This document shows positions 23,380-35,210 of a stretch of 64,000 nt of DNA, one piece after another. Origin of the DNA: Jacaranda mimosifolia (lineage: Eukaryota > Streptophyta > Magnoliopsida > Lamiales > Bignoniaceae); contig CM032123.1 in the NCBI GenBank assembly GCA_018894105.1, positions 9,239,001 through 9,303,000 of the forward strand, in the 5' to 3' direction. How positions within the stretch are numbered: position 1 is the stretch's first letter; each line of letters starts with the position of its first letter. The notes below the pieces were generated by a model. The model was not told the DNA's origin and did no database searches. It was given only the letters and a program-made list of their open reading frames with translations. Made by a program: the position numbers and the translations under genes.

Positions 23380-26300
23380 TGTGGCACCCCACTCGGGATA
23401 TAACCCAAAAGCCGGAATGCCATTCAATTTAATCTTATAGCATGCAATATCATATTCAATAGGCCCATAAATTTTTTCCCAAAATTCTTCAATAAACCAC
23501 AACGATCACAACTCACAGCATGCTTTAAACTTAATAACATAATATCAGAGTGCTGAATTCATGCTAATAACCCATCTATAATCAGAACCAAGATATCAAC
23601 ATAAGCAACATAGTTCATACATACTAAAAGTCTTACATTTGTCCCAACATATAACACATTTCTAATACCAAAATATATTCAATGGTGAATTCATATATAA
23701 ACATCCATTCACCAAACACTAATACAAAACATCAAGTCAAAACCCTCAGTCCAAGCTTCTGGTCTCATACTTGTCTGAAAGGAAATAAACAGTATGAGGG
23801 TGAGTCATAAGGACTCAGTGAAGAATAAGGCAAAACAATAGACGGCTGTCAAGAGTCAACAATAACAATGGAGTTCAACAGTTTGGAACTATAGAAACAC
23901 AATCATACGCCAGAATGAAGGAAAAAGGATAGTTTTCAAACAATTAACAAATGCTAGGTCGGGATGCTGTAGCTGTCAGCTCAAAAGGTTCGGGATCATC
24001 TTGACCGACGCTGTTTGAGAGGTACAGAACGTCTCAACCTATCACAGTTCGAGTGGGAATATAGACGGCTCAGTTGGCTTGGGACATCAGCCCGATCCAA
24101 ACTGGGAACTCACTCCAGCCTTATTGCTCGACGAGCAAAGTACAAATAAGAGTACAAACCCAACAGAATATGCATTTCAAGAAAAGACTAAAATATGCAT
24201 ATCAGAATACCCTTATGCCTCATGATAGTACAATCGATCAACAATAATAATTCAATGGCACGAGCATGACAGCTCAGCAATAACAATGGCACAAGCATGA
24301 TAGCTTAGCAAAAACAATAGCACAAGCATGGTGACTTGGTAATAACAATGGCACAAGCATGACAACTTGGCAATAACAATGGCACAAGCATGACAGCTTG
24401 GCAAGGCTCTCGGCCCAACAATTCTCCTGTATTATTTTCACTCAATATTTTGAATGATCATTTGCCAATAGGGCAGATCAACTGAACAAATATGCCAACA
24501 AGGCGATCTACGATACACTGAACAATCAAGAAAACCAATACGGTATTTGACAATAACAATTTCAATTCAATGAGAACAATACGATAAAACTGTGAAAGTT
24601 TATGGCGCCAGAACGGTAAATAAGTTTGTGATTAAAATAGTTTAAAACCACAAGCCACTCGGGCGTATAATTCAATTTCAGATAAAATTTACAAATTTAG
24701 AGAATTCACAAAGTTCGATTGAAAACAATCATTTTCAAGAAAAACGGATGAAATTCCAATCATTTTCAAATCAAGAGAACCACACAGGGTTTGATAATCA
24801 AGCAACATTAATCAAGATAGATATCAAATTAGCAGAGCCTAAAGGGTTCAACGATAAATACGGAATAAGCTCATACAAGCAAGCACCAATTGGCATATCC
24901 CTCACAGGGGTAACAATAATTAACAGAATACGATAATCAAGTCAATACCAACCCTCACAGTGGTTTATCAAGAAAATTCGATAGGTACAAGAGGTGCCAG
25001 ATTGGCGGATCCTCACCTTATCAACCTTGGCAATGAAGTCAATATCTACTGATCCTCGAGGCAAACTCCTCCGTCACCTATTCAAAAGAGTAATTTTCTA
25101 TCAAAACCCTTGTTCAACCTTAATGATGTCTAACATTCATAATCATCCTAATAACAATCCCATTTCTGGTAGTTATACACCTAATATTATGGTTAGGGTT
25201 TACGCTTCGGTATTATTGCCATAAACATGCTATTCACATCTGATATATAAATTATTTACGGAGTTCATCCTATACCGGTAAAATAATACAATTGAATCCC
25301 TAATTTACATATTTAATCTTATAACATTACATGATATCGATTATAGTAACCCAATTATCAATATAAATCCAAATTTTGTCTCTTAAGTCATGGTTATATA
25401 AAATTAGGGTTTTCTTCACTTAATAAACTTATCTAACCATAGATCACATGAAATGATTCAATTTTGGGCTTTTTCGGGCTCAAGTACATGAATGCATGTT
25501 TGATTTCCCATATATAGCTATATTTTTCAGTCGATCCGTTTATTCTTTTCGTTTATACAAGGTTAGATATGATTTGAACGTGTGTATATATATACATGCA
25601 ATACAAAAATTATTTCTTTCGGTTAATTACCAAATATCTCACTATCGGATCACAATTTCCAAGATCATACCTCGTGCATGCGTCCCTCTCGTTGAGATGA
25701 AGAATATGTTCTTCCATTGCCGCCGTGCCACCGCCGCCAGAGATGACCAACAACACCACTAGACGGTGCCTTTCAGCTCAAACAAAAAGATGCCTAGGTC
25801 AATTTTGCCATTTGCCGCTGGATTGCCCTTCAATTTCAACCTGGAAGCTCCTCACCATAGTGACTTTTTTGTCCAAAATTCGCCGTCGCTGTCACTGAAA
25901 ACTTCAGTTAGAGACCATCATCATCATGCTTGAGTTGCGCCCTTTCGAACCTACTAATTGCATGTATGGTTTCGTCGCTGAAAAATAAAACCCACCAAAC
26001 TCCGCCACAGGTTCGATCGGCCTTTGCATTTCTTGGTGGTCTCGCCGGAGATAGAGGTTGTGGAGGGTATATTCGTGATCAGGGTGAAGTGCGGAATAAG
26101 GTTATGTGATTGGTTCGGGGGTTGGGGTGGTGGCCGAAGGTTTGCCGGTGAGAGAGGAAGAAGACGGTGTTTCGGTGGGAAGAAAGAAATGTGGGGGAGA
26201 AAATTGAAAATAGGTTATTTATAGATTTAAACTTTTCTAAATTACGAATTGACCCCCTTCAGTTTCGTTAAGTTCAATTTAGCCACCAAATTGTGATAGC

Positions 26301-26494
26301 TCTCACATTGGGTCCACTAACTATTAAAATTACAAATTGACCCTCCTAATTTTTAAAAAATGATGCAATTAAGTCTTTTATATTTGCATTTTAACCCACA
26401 AAACTTTTGAAAAATCAAATAAATAAATTAAAATTCTCATAAATCAATACTTAAATAAAATATGAAAATCAAATGCATTTCTAGGGGTGTTACA
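23380..26494 (-). mobile_element. Solo LTR of a long-LTR Ty3/gypsy element in CACTA copy E
   Basis: It begins TGTGGCACCCC (23380) and ends CTAGGGGTGTTACA (26494), i.e. TGTAACACCCC...GGGGTGCCACA on the minus strand, 3.1 kb long. Left flank TTTTA (23375-23379) and right flank TTTTT(A) (26495-26500) are compatible with a 5-bp duplication with one change. The flanks join into the expected R2 sequence ('gattttagcggcatatt'). A GC-rich patch (25650-26210) encodes incidental ORFs. No internal domain remains. Confidence 0.8.
24254..24412 (-). repeat. Five ~31-bp tandem repeats inside the solo LTR
   Basis: The unit AATGGCACAAGCATGACAGC plus TTGGCAATAAC is repeated about five times with point changes. 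This is an LTR-internal minisatellite and is not seen in the 5691-8618 LTR. Confidence 0.8.
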
Positions 26495-26557
26495 TTTTTA
26501 GCGGCATATTAACATGTCATTGAAAGATATCTTTTGTGCATTTTTGTTGGCATTTTA

Positions 26558-26583
26558 ATATATATATATATATATATATATCA
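26558..26583. repeat. (AT)n microsatellite
   Basis: A dinucleotide run of about 13 units lies within the R2 part of copy E. Confidence 0.9.
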
Positions 26584-26766
26584 TTGGATGAATTTTTTGC
26601 TGCATTTTATTAATGCCAATACAAAGTTAAATTGATTATGTCTATACCGTTAGCTACACTACTACAAATGAAACTTTTATAAAATATTACTAAATACACA
26701 ATTATCATTACAATATTATATAAGTGATATTTTTTAGTGTCTTTAATGCTTAATTTAACTATAGTG

Positions 26767-29700
26767 CGACTTGTTTTGGTAGAACTCTAGTAAGTACATT
26801 GTGAATTTGGATTGTTCTTCAAAATTGACTAATCGTGTATATGAAAGAGAATGCATTTTTCAAATAAATGTAGCGTTTTGTTATCAGAAAACCTCACAAT
26901 AATTCATAAGAAATGGACATACATTTAATTATGGCGAGACATTGAAGACAAAAAGAATGTCTTCTAATATGAGTCTTGTGATATTCATAAATATGGTGAT
27001 GATTTCAAGATAAGTAATTTAATAAACCATACATACGTAGAACAATCATACTTGGTCAACATTTAAGGTACATATACATACATATGTTATTAGTGATAAA
27101 ATGTTAAGTTTTGATGTCAAATGTTGTCGCTAAAGATGTATTAAGTGAACCAATTTTATTTTACTGCAATAAGAATTTTCAAAAGCACAACAACAGCAAT
27201 TTTTTTGAATTATTATTATTATACGTAACTAGTGATACATATGCAATCAAAATTAAATTATGACTACAAAAATATTACTGTAATTGATTGACATTTTTTC
27301 TAGTAATTGAACTATAACTAAACATGTGACATTAAATATATATTAACTATTTAAACAAATTTAATCTTGTAAATTTGTGAAAATTATCATTATTGTAAAA
27401 TTTTATCACTTAATATATAACTACTGTATTATAAGTTTAATATCCGTAATCCATATCATATCCACTTATTTTGGCTTCTTCTTCTTTCTTCTTCTTTTTT
27501 TATTTTTTCTTTCCTTGGTGCTAATGCTGTGTAAAGGTGATATCCACCTAAATTATGATTACCTTTACCAAGTAAAGGGCATTCTTGGTGAGTATGGACA
27601 AGAATTATTATATAGTTCTTTGAGTAATGATATATACAATCACCTTGCAACATTGAAAGCCAAGTGGTAGTTCTAATTACCCAGAAGAATCTTAGGAAAG
27701 ATTAGAATGTGTCCTCAGCCAATTTGCTAATTCCCCATTAATCTATTGATTCGTAAAGATACAAAGTGACGAATAAAAAATGGTGGGATCGAGACTTTAA
27801 TCTAAATAATACATTTATGGTTATAAAAGAATAAATGTATTGGTACACGCGTCTTGATGATATTAAAAATTAAATAACTTCATCTTTAATTATTTAATAT
27901 GTCACATGTTTTTGAACGTCATTGACTAAATTCTCACGTTTGGATAAGGGGTAATCAAACTTTATTGTCTCCTACATTGCTTCTTCATTACAAAATCAAG
28001 TTTAAACAATCAATCCCTCTAAATTTAACCATCCTATGCTCCATAATACAACACAAGCATTTCCCTTTGTTAGTAGCATGTAACAAGTCCTTAGTTTAAG
28101 CACTTTGGAACACTGATAAGATGTTTCTAGAGGGGTTTCCCTTTATACAAACACATGTTTGGTGGATTTTTCCAAAGTCCAATTTCTTCCATTTTGTGCC
28201 CTCCTCTCCTTTCTGGTTCCATGGTGCACCAAAGAAATTTATTAGCCAGGTTTGGACAGAATGGGTTTTTAGTTTTTTTTTTTTTTTTAATTTTTGGTGT
28301 TCTAAGTCTCTTATTTTAGGAGTGGTCAATGTCAATTGAAAGTGGCAAGCCTCTTAGTGGGAAGCATTGAAAAGAACTGGAAGGGCCACAGCACTTCAGA
28401 CCTTTGTCATTTTCCCAAAATTTTAACATGTAGGAAAGGAATGTCATTTTGCAATAAGACATGTTGACAAGTTCTACCCACAAATTAATGTATGAAATAT
28501 GATGACATAAATTCTGAAACATATGAGTAGCAATTTGAATAGTGACTTAATTGGATTGAATGATACATTCAGCCCCAAATGCTTTATTTTCCTTTTTTTT
28601 TTTTTTTTTTTTCTTTTCTTTCCTTTTCTTTAGGCGGAATTCACCTTTTCACCGGCCAAGTGTGTGGATAACATAAGAGAATACTTACACAGATATTTTC
28701 ATGTGGGCTTCTATTTCTACGTCACCAACTTATTATTTCTTTTCTCATTTTCAATAAGAAGGAAAAATTGATCTCATACCTAATAAAAGTTGCTATCTAT
28801 ACATCCACCAGCATTTATATAAATTCCCACCTAACTTGCGTTAGGATTAAAAAGCTAACGATACTTTTGCTAATGCAACCTTGTAACATAAATAAATACG
28901 CCACTCTGCAAAACTGAATCTAACTTATAAAATCCTATTTGATGTGGAATAAAAATTAAATCTCTTTAGGTAGAACTTAATAATTGCAATCTCGATCGAC
29001 ATATTATAAAAAATAAACCTAATAAGAAAATACTATTTATTGAGATGATTCCAATTAAAACCCTCCTTAAATCACCCCAAGTAAAAACTTTTCAATGTCT
29101 AAACCACAATCAAATTCTATAAGAACTATGCAACTAATGCGCATGTGTTTCACTAGTGGGACTTGGAGATATTTATACTTAGTTAACACGTGTGCTAATT
29201 TATACTTGGGTATGTGCCCCAGGTGAAATCAAAGTGAAAAGTTTTTTTTTTTTTCTTTTTTTTTTTCCGTCTTTTTGCCGACTTGTGGACTTTTTGTTAC
29301 ACCACCATTAGTAGGACTTGTATGTACTGTGAAGAGGCCTTTTTCATTTCAAAAATTGCATGCCAAACAGAGAAGAAAAAAACGAAAGTAAAATGGTCTA
29401 AATGAAACAAAAAAAATGTAGCATCTTAGGACTGTTCTGCACTTAAGATTAAAACCTCAAATTATTGAAAAGTTTCAAGCACCTAACTGTCACCTCCTCT
29501 ATCTTCCATGAATATTGAATATAAAAGTATATTTGTCCATTTCATTTCAGTTTTAAGGAACTAATTTATATTGCACCTTATATAATTTTAGATTTATTGA
29601 AAGAATTGAGACCTAAAATAGGTAATTGGCATTTTTAAACTCTCCAATCACATCATTTGACATTTTTAGGCCATTTAAATTCAAATTTGAAATTATTTCA

Positions 29701-30560
29701 AAAAAAAATTCAAATTTGAAACTTTCCACATCTTATTCATTTATATAACGGTGTGTTGCACCCTATCAACTTTTAAGACAAAAAATATGTAAGTGGTTTA
29801 CGAATTACGATGGACAGGTTAGTCATTCTATTTATCCTTCTCTATGAAGTAATTAATTCCAAAGTCTATTATGAGATGAACATCTAATAAATCACTTTGA
29901 TGCATACATGACACAACGAATTAGCACTGAGAAAACTATTCTCTACTCAGCCCAAAGTCCCATTTTGCTCGCGCAATCTCTTTAATACTCAATTCAGGAA
30001 TCTACTGCGAAAAGAACAATATTTTTGTCAAAATTAGGATATTGATGAAAAGGAAACTCTTCTACATCACCTTGGCACTTTGTTTCCTTCTATGACTCAG
30101 AATTCTTACCACCTAGTGGGATCGGGTATCATTTTCCTATTTGGATTCCTCAATTTTAAACTCTAATATCCATTGAGCCTATTATTGAATAAAGGATTCA
30201 AGTTCAGCTCGGTCCACTAAGCCCCAAGAATCCAGCAACCATGCCCTTTAGGCTTTAGCCAATCAGGCTCTGATCAAGGCCCAGGCACTTTATTTCACAT
30301 ATGATGAGCCCCTTGGCCCAATCTTCGAGTACCAATGGTAAGTACGTTCCTTCTATCCTATAAACGCATATTTGTGTACAAACACACGGGTGCGCGCCCG
30401 CACCAAGAAATAGCATAAAAACAGATAACAGCCCCGAGAGATGCATATAGCCGAGTTACTGGAGGGAATGATAATAGTGTCATTGACCACACCAACCAAA
30501 CTAAAAAATCAACCATCAAGTGGAACATAATGCAAACGTTTGGCACTTGTTTAACAAATA
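26767..30560. other. Intergenic DNA, no supported gene
   Basis: Short ORFs occur (e.g. 27377-27670 plus, 97 aa, mostly from a TTC/TTT-rich tract; 28096-28335 minus; 28121-28339 plus), but none has a recognisable motif or convincing splice context. Polypyrimidine tracts lie at 27476-27515, 28266-28290, 28590-28632 and 29240-29266. Base composition is more balanced from about 28 kb on, as in gene-proximal DNA. Confidence 0.4.
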
Positions 30561-30585
30561 ATATGTTATTCTATGAAATATGGCA

Positions 30586-30861
30586 CTATAAAAACTTCTC
30601 AATCACACATTCACACTTTCACAGTCCACATTTTGCAACTACTCCCACCTTCACGAAATGCGGGTCTCTCGTGTTGTGAGAAGGAGAAACCAAAAGAAAT
30701 CTGCAGTTGAGCAATTTGTACCTTTACTCCCAAAACAGGATCCATTCATCTTCTCCTTCCCCTTCCTTGGCTTTCTCCCTATGTTGGAAAATGATTTCTC
30801 CATTCTGACTACAAACTCTCACTTGTCAGCCCAACTTGGACCAATATGCACGCCAAACTAG
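30586..30861 (+). other. Candidate promoter plus 67-aa ORF, unconfirmed
   Basis: A TATA-like CTATAAAAAC (about 30586) is followed 25-40 bases later by C/A-rich, TSS-like sequence (CACACATTCACACTTTCAC), and then by an ATG at 30658 opening a 67-residue frame with a basic start (MRVSRVVRRRNQKK) that ends at 30861. The arrangement resembles a plant core promoter and short 5' leader. The protein is unknown to me, and no downstream exon could be attached, so this could be a non-coding transcript start or chance. Confidence 0.25.
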
Positions 30862-31178
30862 CTTCGCTAGGCTGAAAAGCAGTAAAGCCAAAGCAACATT
30901 CCTTCAACTACTACTCCCCTAAAAATGGAAATCCAATTGCTAGTTGCGGCAGCGACTGACCCATATCCATAGCCAACATAATTATGTCTCTTGACAACTG
31001 TATATCTCTCATACCTTGTTTCATCTTCTAAACTACCAATATATCATTAGTAAACAGGGGAACAAGACTTCCGATAACTGTATTTGAACTTTGGGTCAAT
31101 CCTCCCACGCCCTACTAGTTCTTAATCTAGCTGATGTCAGAACTTCAGGGGAACAATTCAGGACCAGATGAATAGACT

Positions 31179-31339
31179 TTTTTTTTTTTAAACTAAACAA
31201 AGAAGTACTTCCCTTACATCAAAACAAAAAAGCAATATCGAAAAATACACTGTGATAGCGGATTATGGGCAGCCCAAGAGAAGGGGGGGAGAGGGGGGGG
31301 GGCATCCGCTTAACAATGAAGCACTAATCTGTTCAATAG
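31179..31339 (-). mobile_element. Small retroposon with poly(A) tail and ~16-bp TSD
   Basis: A T-rich run on plus (31178-31189, the poly(A) tail of a minus-strand insert) opens a ~160-bp block. It is flanked by near-identical 16-bp repeats, CCAGATGAATAGACTT (31164-31179) and CCAGGTGGATAGACTT (31340-31355). The block contains a G-rich tract (31285-31302). It has the form of a SINE or a very short LINE 3' fragment. I do not recognise the family. Confidence 0.65.
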
Positions 31340-31356
31340 CCAGGTGGATAGACTTT

Positions 31357-33990
31357 AGAAAAGACATCATAAACTAAGAACTGCCATCAATTAAGAGGAA
31401 TCCCAAAGGAATAGTAGGACTTTTTAGTTATATAGTAACCCATTAAATGTGTTGAGTGGGCCAAGACCAGAAAAGGAAAATAAAGATACTCTCCCAAATG
31501 GCTGTATTCAGATCCCTTTACATCAGAAGACATTCATCATATTTGTTACTGTGGTAACAAGAAGAGACCGTAAAGATAGTGGCCATCTGCTTGAAATCAA
31601 CTACCCACGTCCTTTCAGCGGTTAATAAAATCTATTTGATTCAAAAATCTACTTTCAGCCATCTAATCACATATACCTTTCGAAATTTCAATCATTGGCC
31701 TAACAAATTCGAGTGACGCAAATCAGGCTACTTGAGAAGAAAAAAGACAAACAAAACCCAACTACAAAGAAATTGAAGCATTTGACATATCTACATCCAT
31801 GCCTGGATCACAGTCTGCAACTTTACCCACTTCCTTACCAGTACTTAACACCAAGGCCTGAGTTTTAACTGTAGTAAAGGTCTTTTACCATCTACCAAGT
31901 CACAGAACATAATTCTCCCAGTATAGCCATCAAAATATTTTGAAAATTTTATCAGGCAATGAGTAGCAACATTTTTCATGCCTGTGGGAGAAGGATTTTG
32001 ACAACACACAAACAAATCAATATTTAAAAAACCAGTGCTGTTATAATAACGCTAAACTTAAGTTGGACTTTGCAACCATAAAAACACACTGATCATAGTC
32101 AATATGCGTCTCAATGCAAATATCCTACGAAATGAATAAGACAGTCGCAAAATTGGCTTGAAGTAGCTGCTGTAAGCTGTCTTGACCAGTTCCCTTGCTT
32201 TATTATCCTCATGTAATGTGGCCATCATAAGGAACCCATTTCTATCTCAAATATTTTGCTCTATGCTTATTACTTCACAGAATAGGCTTTAGCACTGAAA
32301 TTGCAAACTGAGGATTCTTTTTAATTTAGCTCAACATAATTATATTGACTCAGTTTACCTGGATTCATTTCAAGAAATTAAGGCCGATTACATTAGGTAG
32401 TCCTTGCAAAAACTAGTAGAGCTTATTGGTATTAAGTTGGTTCTGTTGATGGAAACTCATGAAAATAAAATCCAGAAGGCAAGCATAAGCCAGTGGTGAT
32501 GGTGATTTATTCCTTATATTGTAAACTTATCTGCTAAATACACAATTAGCAATAACCAGCTCTTAACCATTTGTTTCCCTACAAGGGAGTTGGTTTCTAT
32601 ACATGGGGCACGGCTACCATCTTCGGTAGTATATATCATTACAAGTAGGTAATTCCCAACTTGAACAATTCCAATCTCAAGCTATGCATGAAAGTGTAAA
32701 GCTATTAATATTCGATCCTATACATTCTGAAGACTTCCATTTAAAGTATTCTAAATGAAGAATTCGCGTAGGATAAATGGAACCTCTAATATGTATAAGT
32801 TCAGAGAGAATAACTCCATAATAATTCCAAAGAACTCTGCATGTCAACCCACAAAAAGGAACAGCTTCCAACAGGAAATAGCACAGAACTATCATGGTAA
32901 ATTACAAATACCTGCAATTTAACCATGAAAGAGTGGACCATTACCAGAAAAAGGGATATTGTATTTTGAGCCTTCATTATCGCAGATGCTCTTTACAATA
33001 CTGAGAACTTCCATTGGAGAGATAAAAAGCATAATGCATCAAGTTACTTTGGAACTGATGGCATGCACTCCGTGCAAGTACTGCCTTAAACTGGATCAGG
33101 GTAAAGCAAAGTTGATCATTTTTGTACTTGATCCTGAACTTCACTAGCCAAACTTTACGTGTTTGGACTTGAAGACAACCATTATGTGCACATATTTGCT
33201 TAACTTGGACCACAATTGAACTTCAATTGAATTAGAAAAAATTTGTAAACATTTCACAGTTATTAGAAGCACACAGTATCCCAAGATTTTGCAGCATTTG
33301 AGTGGACAACATAAAGAACATCAATCCTATATTTACTGCAGATTTCATCCGAAATTATGACACTGTTACCCAAAGTTGCTGAATCAATTAATGCTGTTCA
33401 AGGACATCAAAGGACTTCCAATTACAGAAATCTGTAGTTCATCAATTCCTTAAATAGCCCAAGACCAAAATCAATGAAAGAAGAGATTAGAATCTAAAGA
33501 ATCAGTCTAGCCTTGATTATCTTCATGAGAATGCATTTCGCCCCACTATAATTCCTTACATTTGTTTGCCTCAGATTCTGTTCTTCATGCATTAGCATGT
33601 CTCATAGCATACTTAAGTTTCTTGCTAAGAGTAAAGAGAATGATTAAAAAAGTTAGTGCACTTAAAATGCAAACAATATGTTTCAGTGAAAAAATGCGAG
33701 AAATTTGAACAAACTCATACCAGAAGCATTTGAAACCAGTTTTAGCCTTAAATTTAGCAAAGCACCAACTCATCTTGCAACTTACTTTAATTGGCCAAGA
33801 TAGATTATGTTAAACAATCTATTAATAATCTAAAGCTTCTAGGTTCTCACAAAAGGGCCCAAATATAGACCAGCAACAACATTTGCTAGGAAAAGCCAAA
33901 CTGAACTTGGAGAATTCACCACGTGATAACCAACAATGCTGAACTCGATGTGGTTATAGGCCTCCAAAACAAGTGCCAAACGAAGAAAAT
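31357..33990. other. Intergenic DNA, no supported gene
   Basis: Composition is moderate and there are many short ORFs (e.g. 32677-32895 minus, 32959-33147 plus, 32977-33213 minus), none with motifs or credible splice partners. It could be intron or UTR of an unrecognised transcript. Confidence 0.35.
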
Positions 33991-34352
33991 ATCAGAGCAG
34001 AATCAGAGAAAAAATGCTAAAGCCAATAACAATTCAATAATGAGGAAATGACTTGACAGCGGCATTCCTTTCCTGCTTTACCCAGGGGAAATAATGTCTA
34101 GGGGATGCAGAAGAGACCGGAATTTAGTTCACCAAAAGATGCAATGTGAAAGGGAAATGAATCATCCCGATGTCAGAGCAGAATCAGAGAGAAAAAGACA
34201 AAGCAAATAATAATTAAATAATGAGGAAATGACTTGACAGCGGCATTCCTTTCCTGCTTTACCAAAGTCAAATAATGTATAGGGATGCAGAAGAAACCAC
34301 TTAAGGATCTTAGTTCACCATAAGATTGTACATGAAATGGAAATAATCATCC
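33991..34352 (+). repeat. 181-bp tandem duplication
   Basis: The block starting '(a/g)tcagagcagaatcagagar' at 33991 recurs at 34172. It includes the identical stretch 'gaggaaatgacttgacagcg' and the following 'gcattcctttcctgcttta'. The copies differ by scattered changes, so the event is not very recent. Confidence 0.85.
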
Positions 34353-34859
34353 CAATTTCTTCACATTTAAAATCTATAATCAAGAATATGCTGATATCAT
34401 CAACACCAATATTTTCAATATCGGATGCATACAGTTGACAACCTGTAAATAGTAGAAAAGGTGTAATCTAGAAGAATGAGACACTCATCAAGAAAGCTAA
34501 TTGTCAGAAAGCAAAAATCCAAAAAGAGAAGAGAAAGAAAGTGCAAGCAATCAGATATAATAAAAATGAATATATCTGCCTAATATTCATGCTATATAAT
34601 TCCGGAAATACTATTTACATCTTGTAAACTAAACAAAACTTTCCTAAATGTTATACACATAAAATTCATTCTTCATAACCATGAGTTACCTTGTCCTTCC
34701 ATACCAGTAAACTCTCCAGTCAAACTGGCAGATGTTCACCTCAGGAGCACTTAAGATTGCTTTTTTGCCTGAAACCTAGACTTGGCTAGAAGCCATGAAA
34801 CCGTGGTAATAAAAGATGCAATAACCTGATAACTGACAACTTAGTTAATTTACTGCATA

Positions 34860-35210
34860 TCAATAATAGAAAAAAGTAATATATGGATAAAAGAAGAAAA
34901 AGCACTTGCATCCCATTTGATATACAAACACAGGATTGCAAATCATAATATGACTTAAATTCTGAACTCTTTCTCTTATATAATAAAACACAAGAGGCCA
35001 TGCTATGAGAGTCTTTGCAGCAGTGTAATATGCTTCCCTTGAGAAACTTGATACGAAAGGTAGTATGGGCTTCAACTTGGTCAGTGACGAAGTGCCCATA
35101 GATGTTATATCTCTGGTGCTGGGAAATCTCATAAGTCCAATGAGTCTTTTGAGAAGCCTCTGCTGTTTAGCAAGCCCAATCCTTTTAAGAGATTTCTCAA
35201 AAATAGGCAA
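34860..35210 (-). CDS. Hypothetical ORF, unrecognised
   Basis: On the minus strand a frame of about 115 codons is open, preceded by TAA and starting at TTG unless an upstream exon exists. The first ~80 residues have protein-like composition (LKRIGLAKQQRLLKRLIGL, FPSTRDITSMGTSSLTKLKP, SREAYYTAAKTLIAWPLVF). The remainder turns Phe/Tyr-rich and looks like intron or UTR. I cannot assign a family. It may be an exon of an unrecognised gene, a fragment of a decayed gene, or chance. Confidence 0.2.
   Translation of the reverse strand: MPIFEKSLKRIGLAKQQRLLKRLIGLMRFPSTRDITSMGTSSLTKLKPILPFVSSFSREAYYTAAKTLIAWPLVFYYIRERVQNLSHIMICNPVFVYQMGCKCFFFFYPYITFFYY

Larger units (their letters stand above)
20991..26766 (+). 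mobile_element. CACTA-family element (copy E), carrying a MITE and a solo LTR
   Basis: The left end is degenerate (GCTACAATAAGATTG at 20991) and the right end is ...TAACTATAGTG at 26766, after the family-typical 'tttttagtgtctttaatgctta'. R1 units span 21005-22680 and the AT-rich middle 22690-23030, followed by the tRNA-like relic and R2 (23130-23379 and 26495-26640). It is interrupted by a foldback MITE (21580-22242) and a solo LTR (23380-26494). Flanking triplets differ (GAT and CGA), so the exact ends are uncertain or the duplication has mutated. Confidence 0.6.

Noticed and set aside
27377..27670. 97-aa plus-strand ORF with a hydrophobic stretch
   Set aside because: The hydrophobic part is only the translation of a TTC/TTT-rich tract; no conserved motif.
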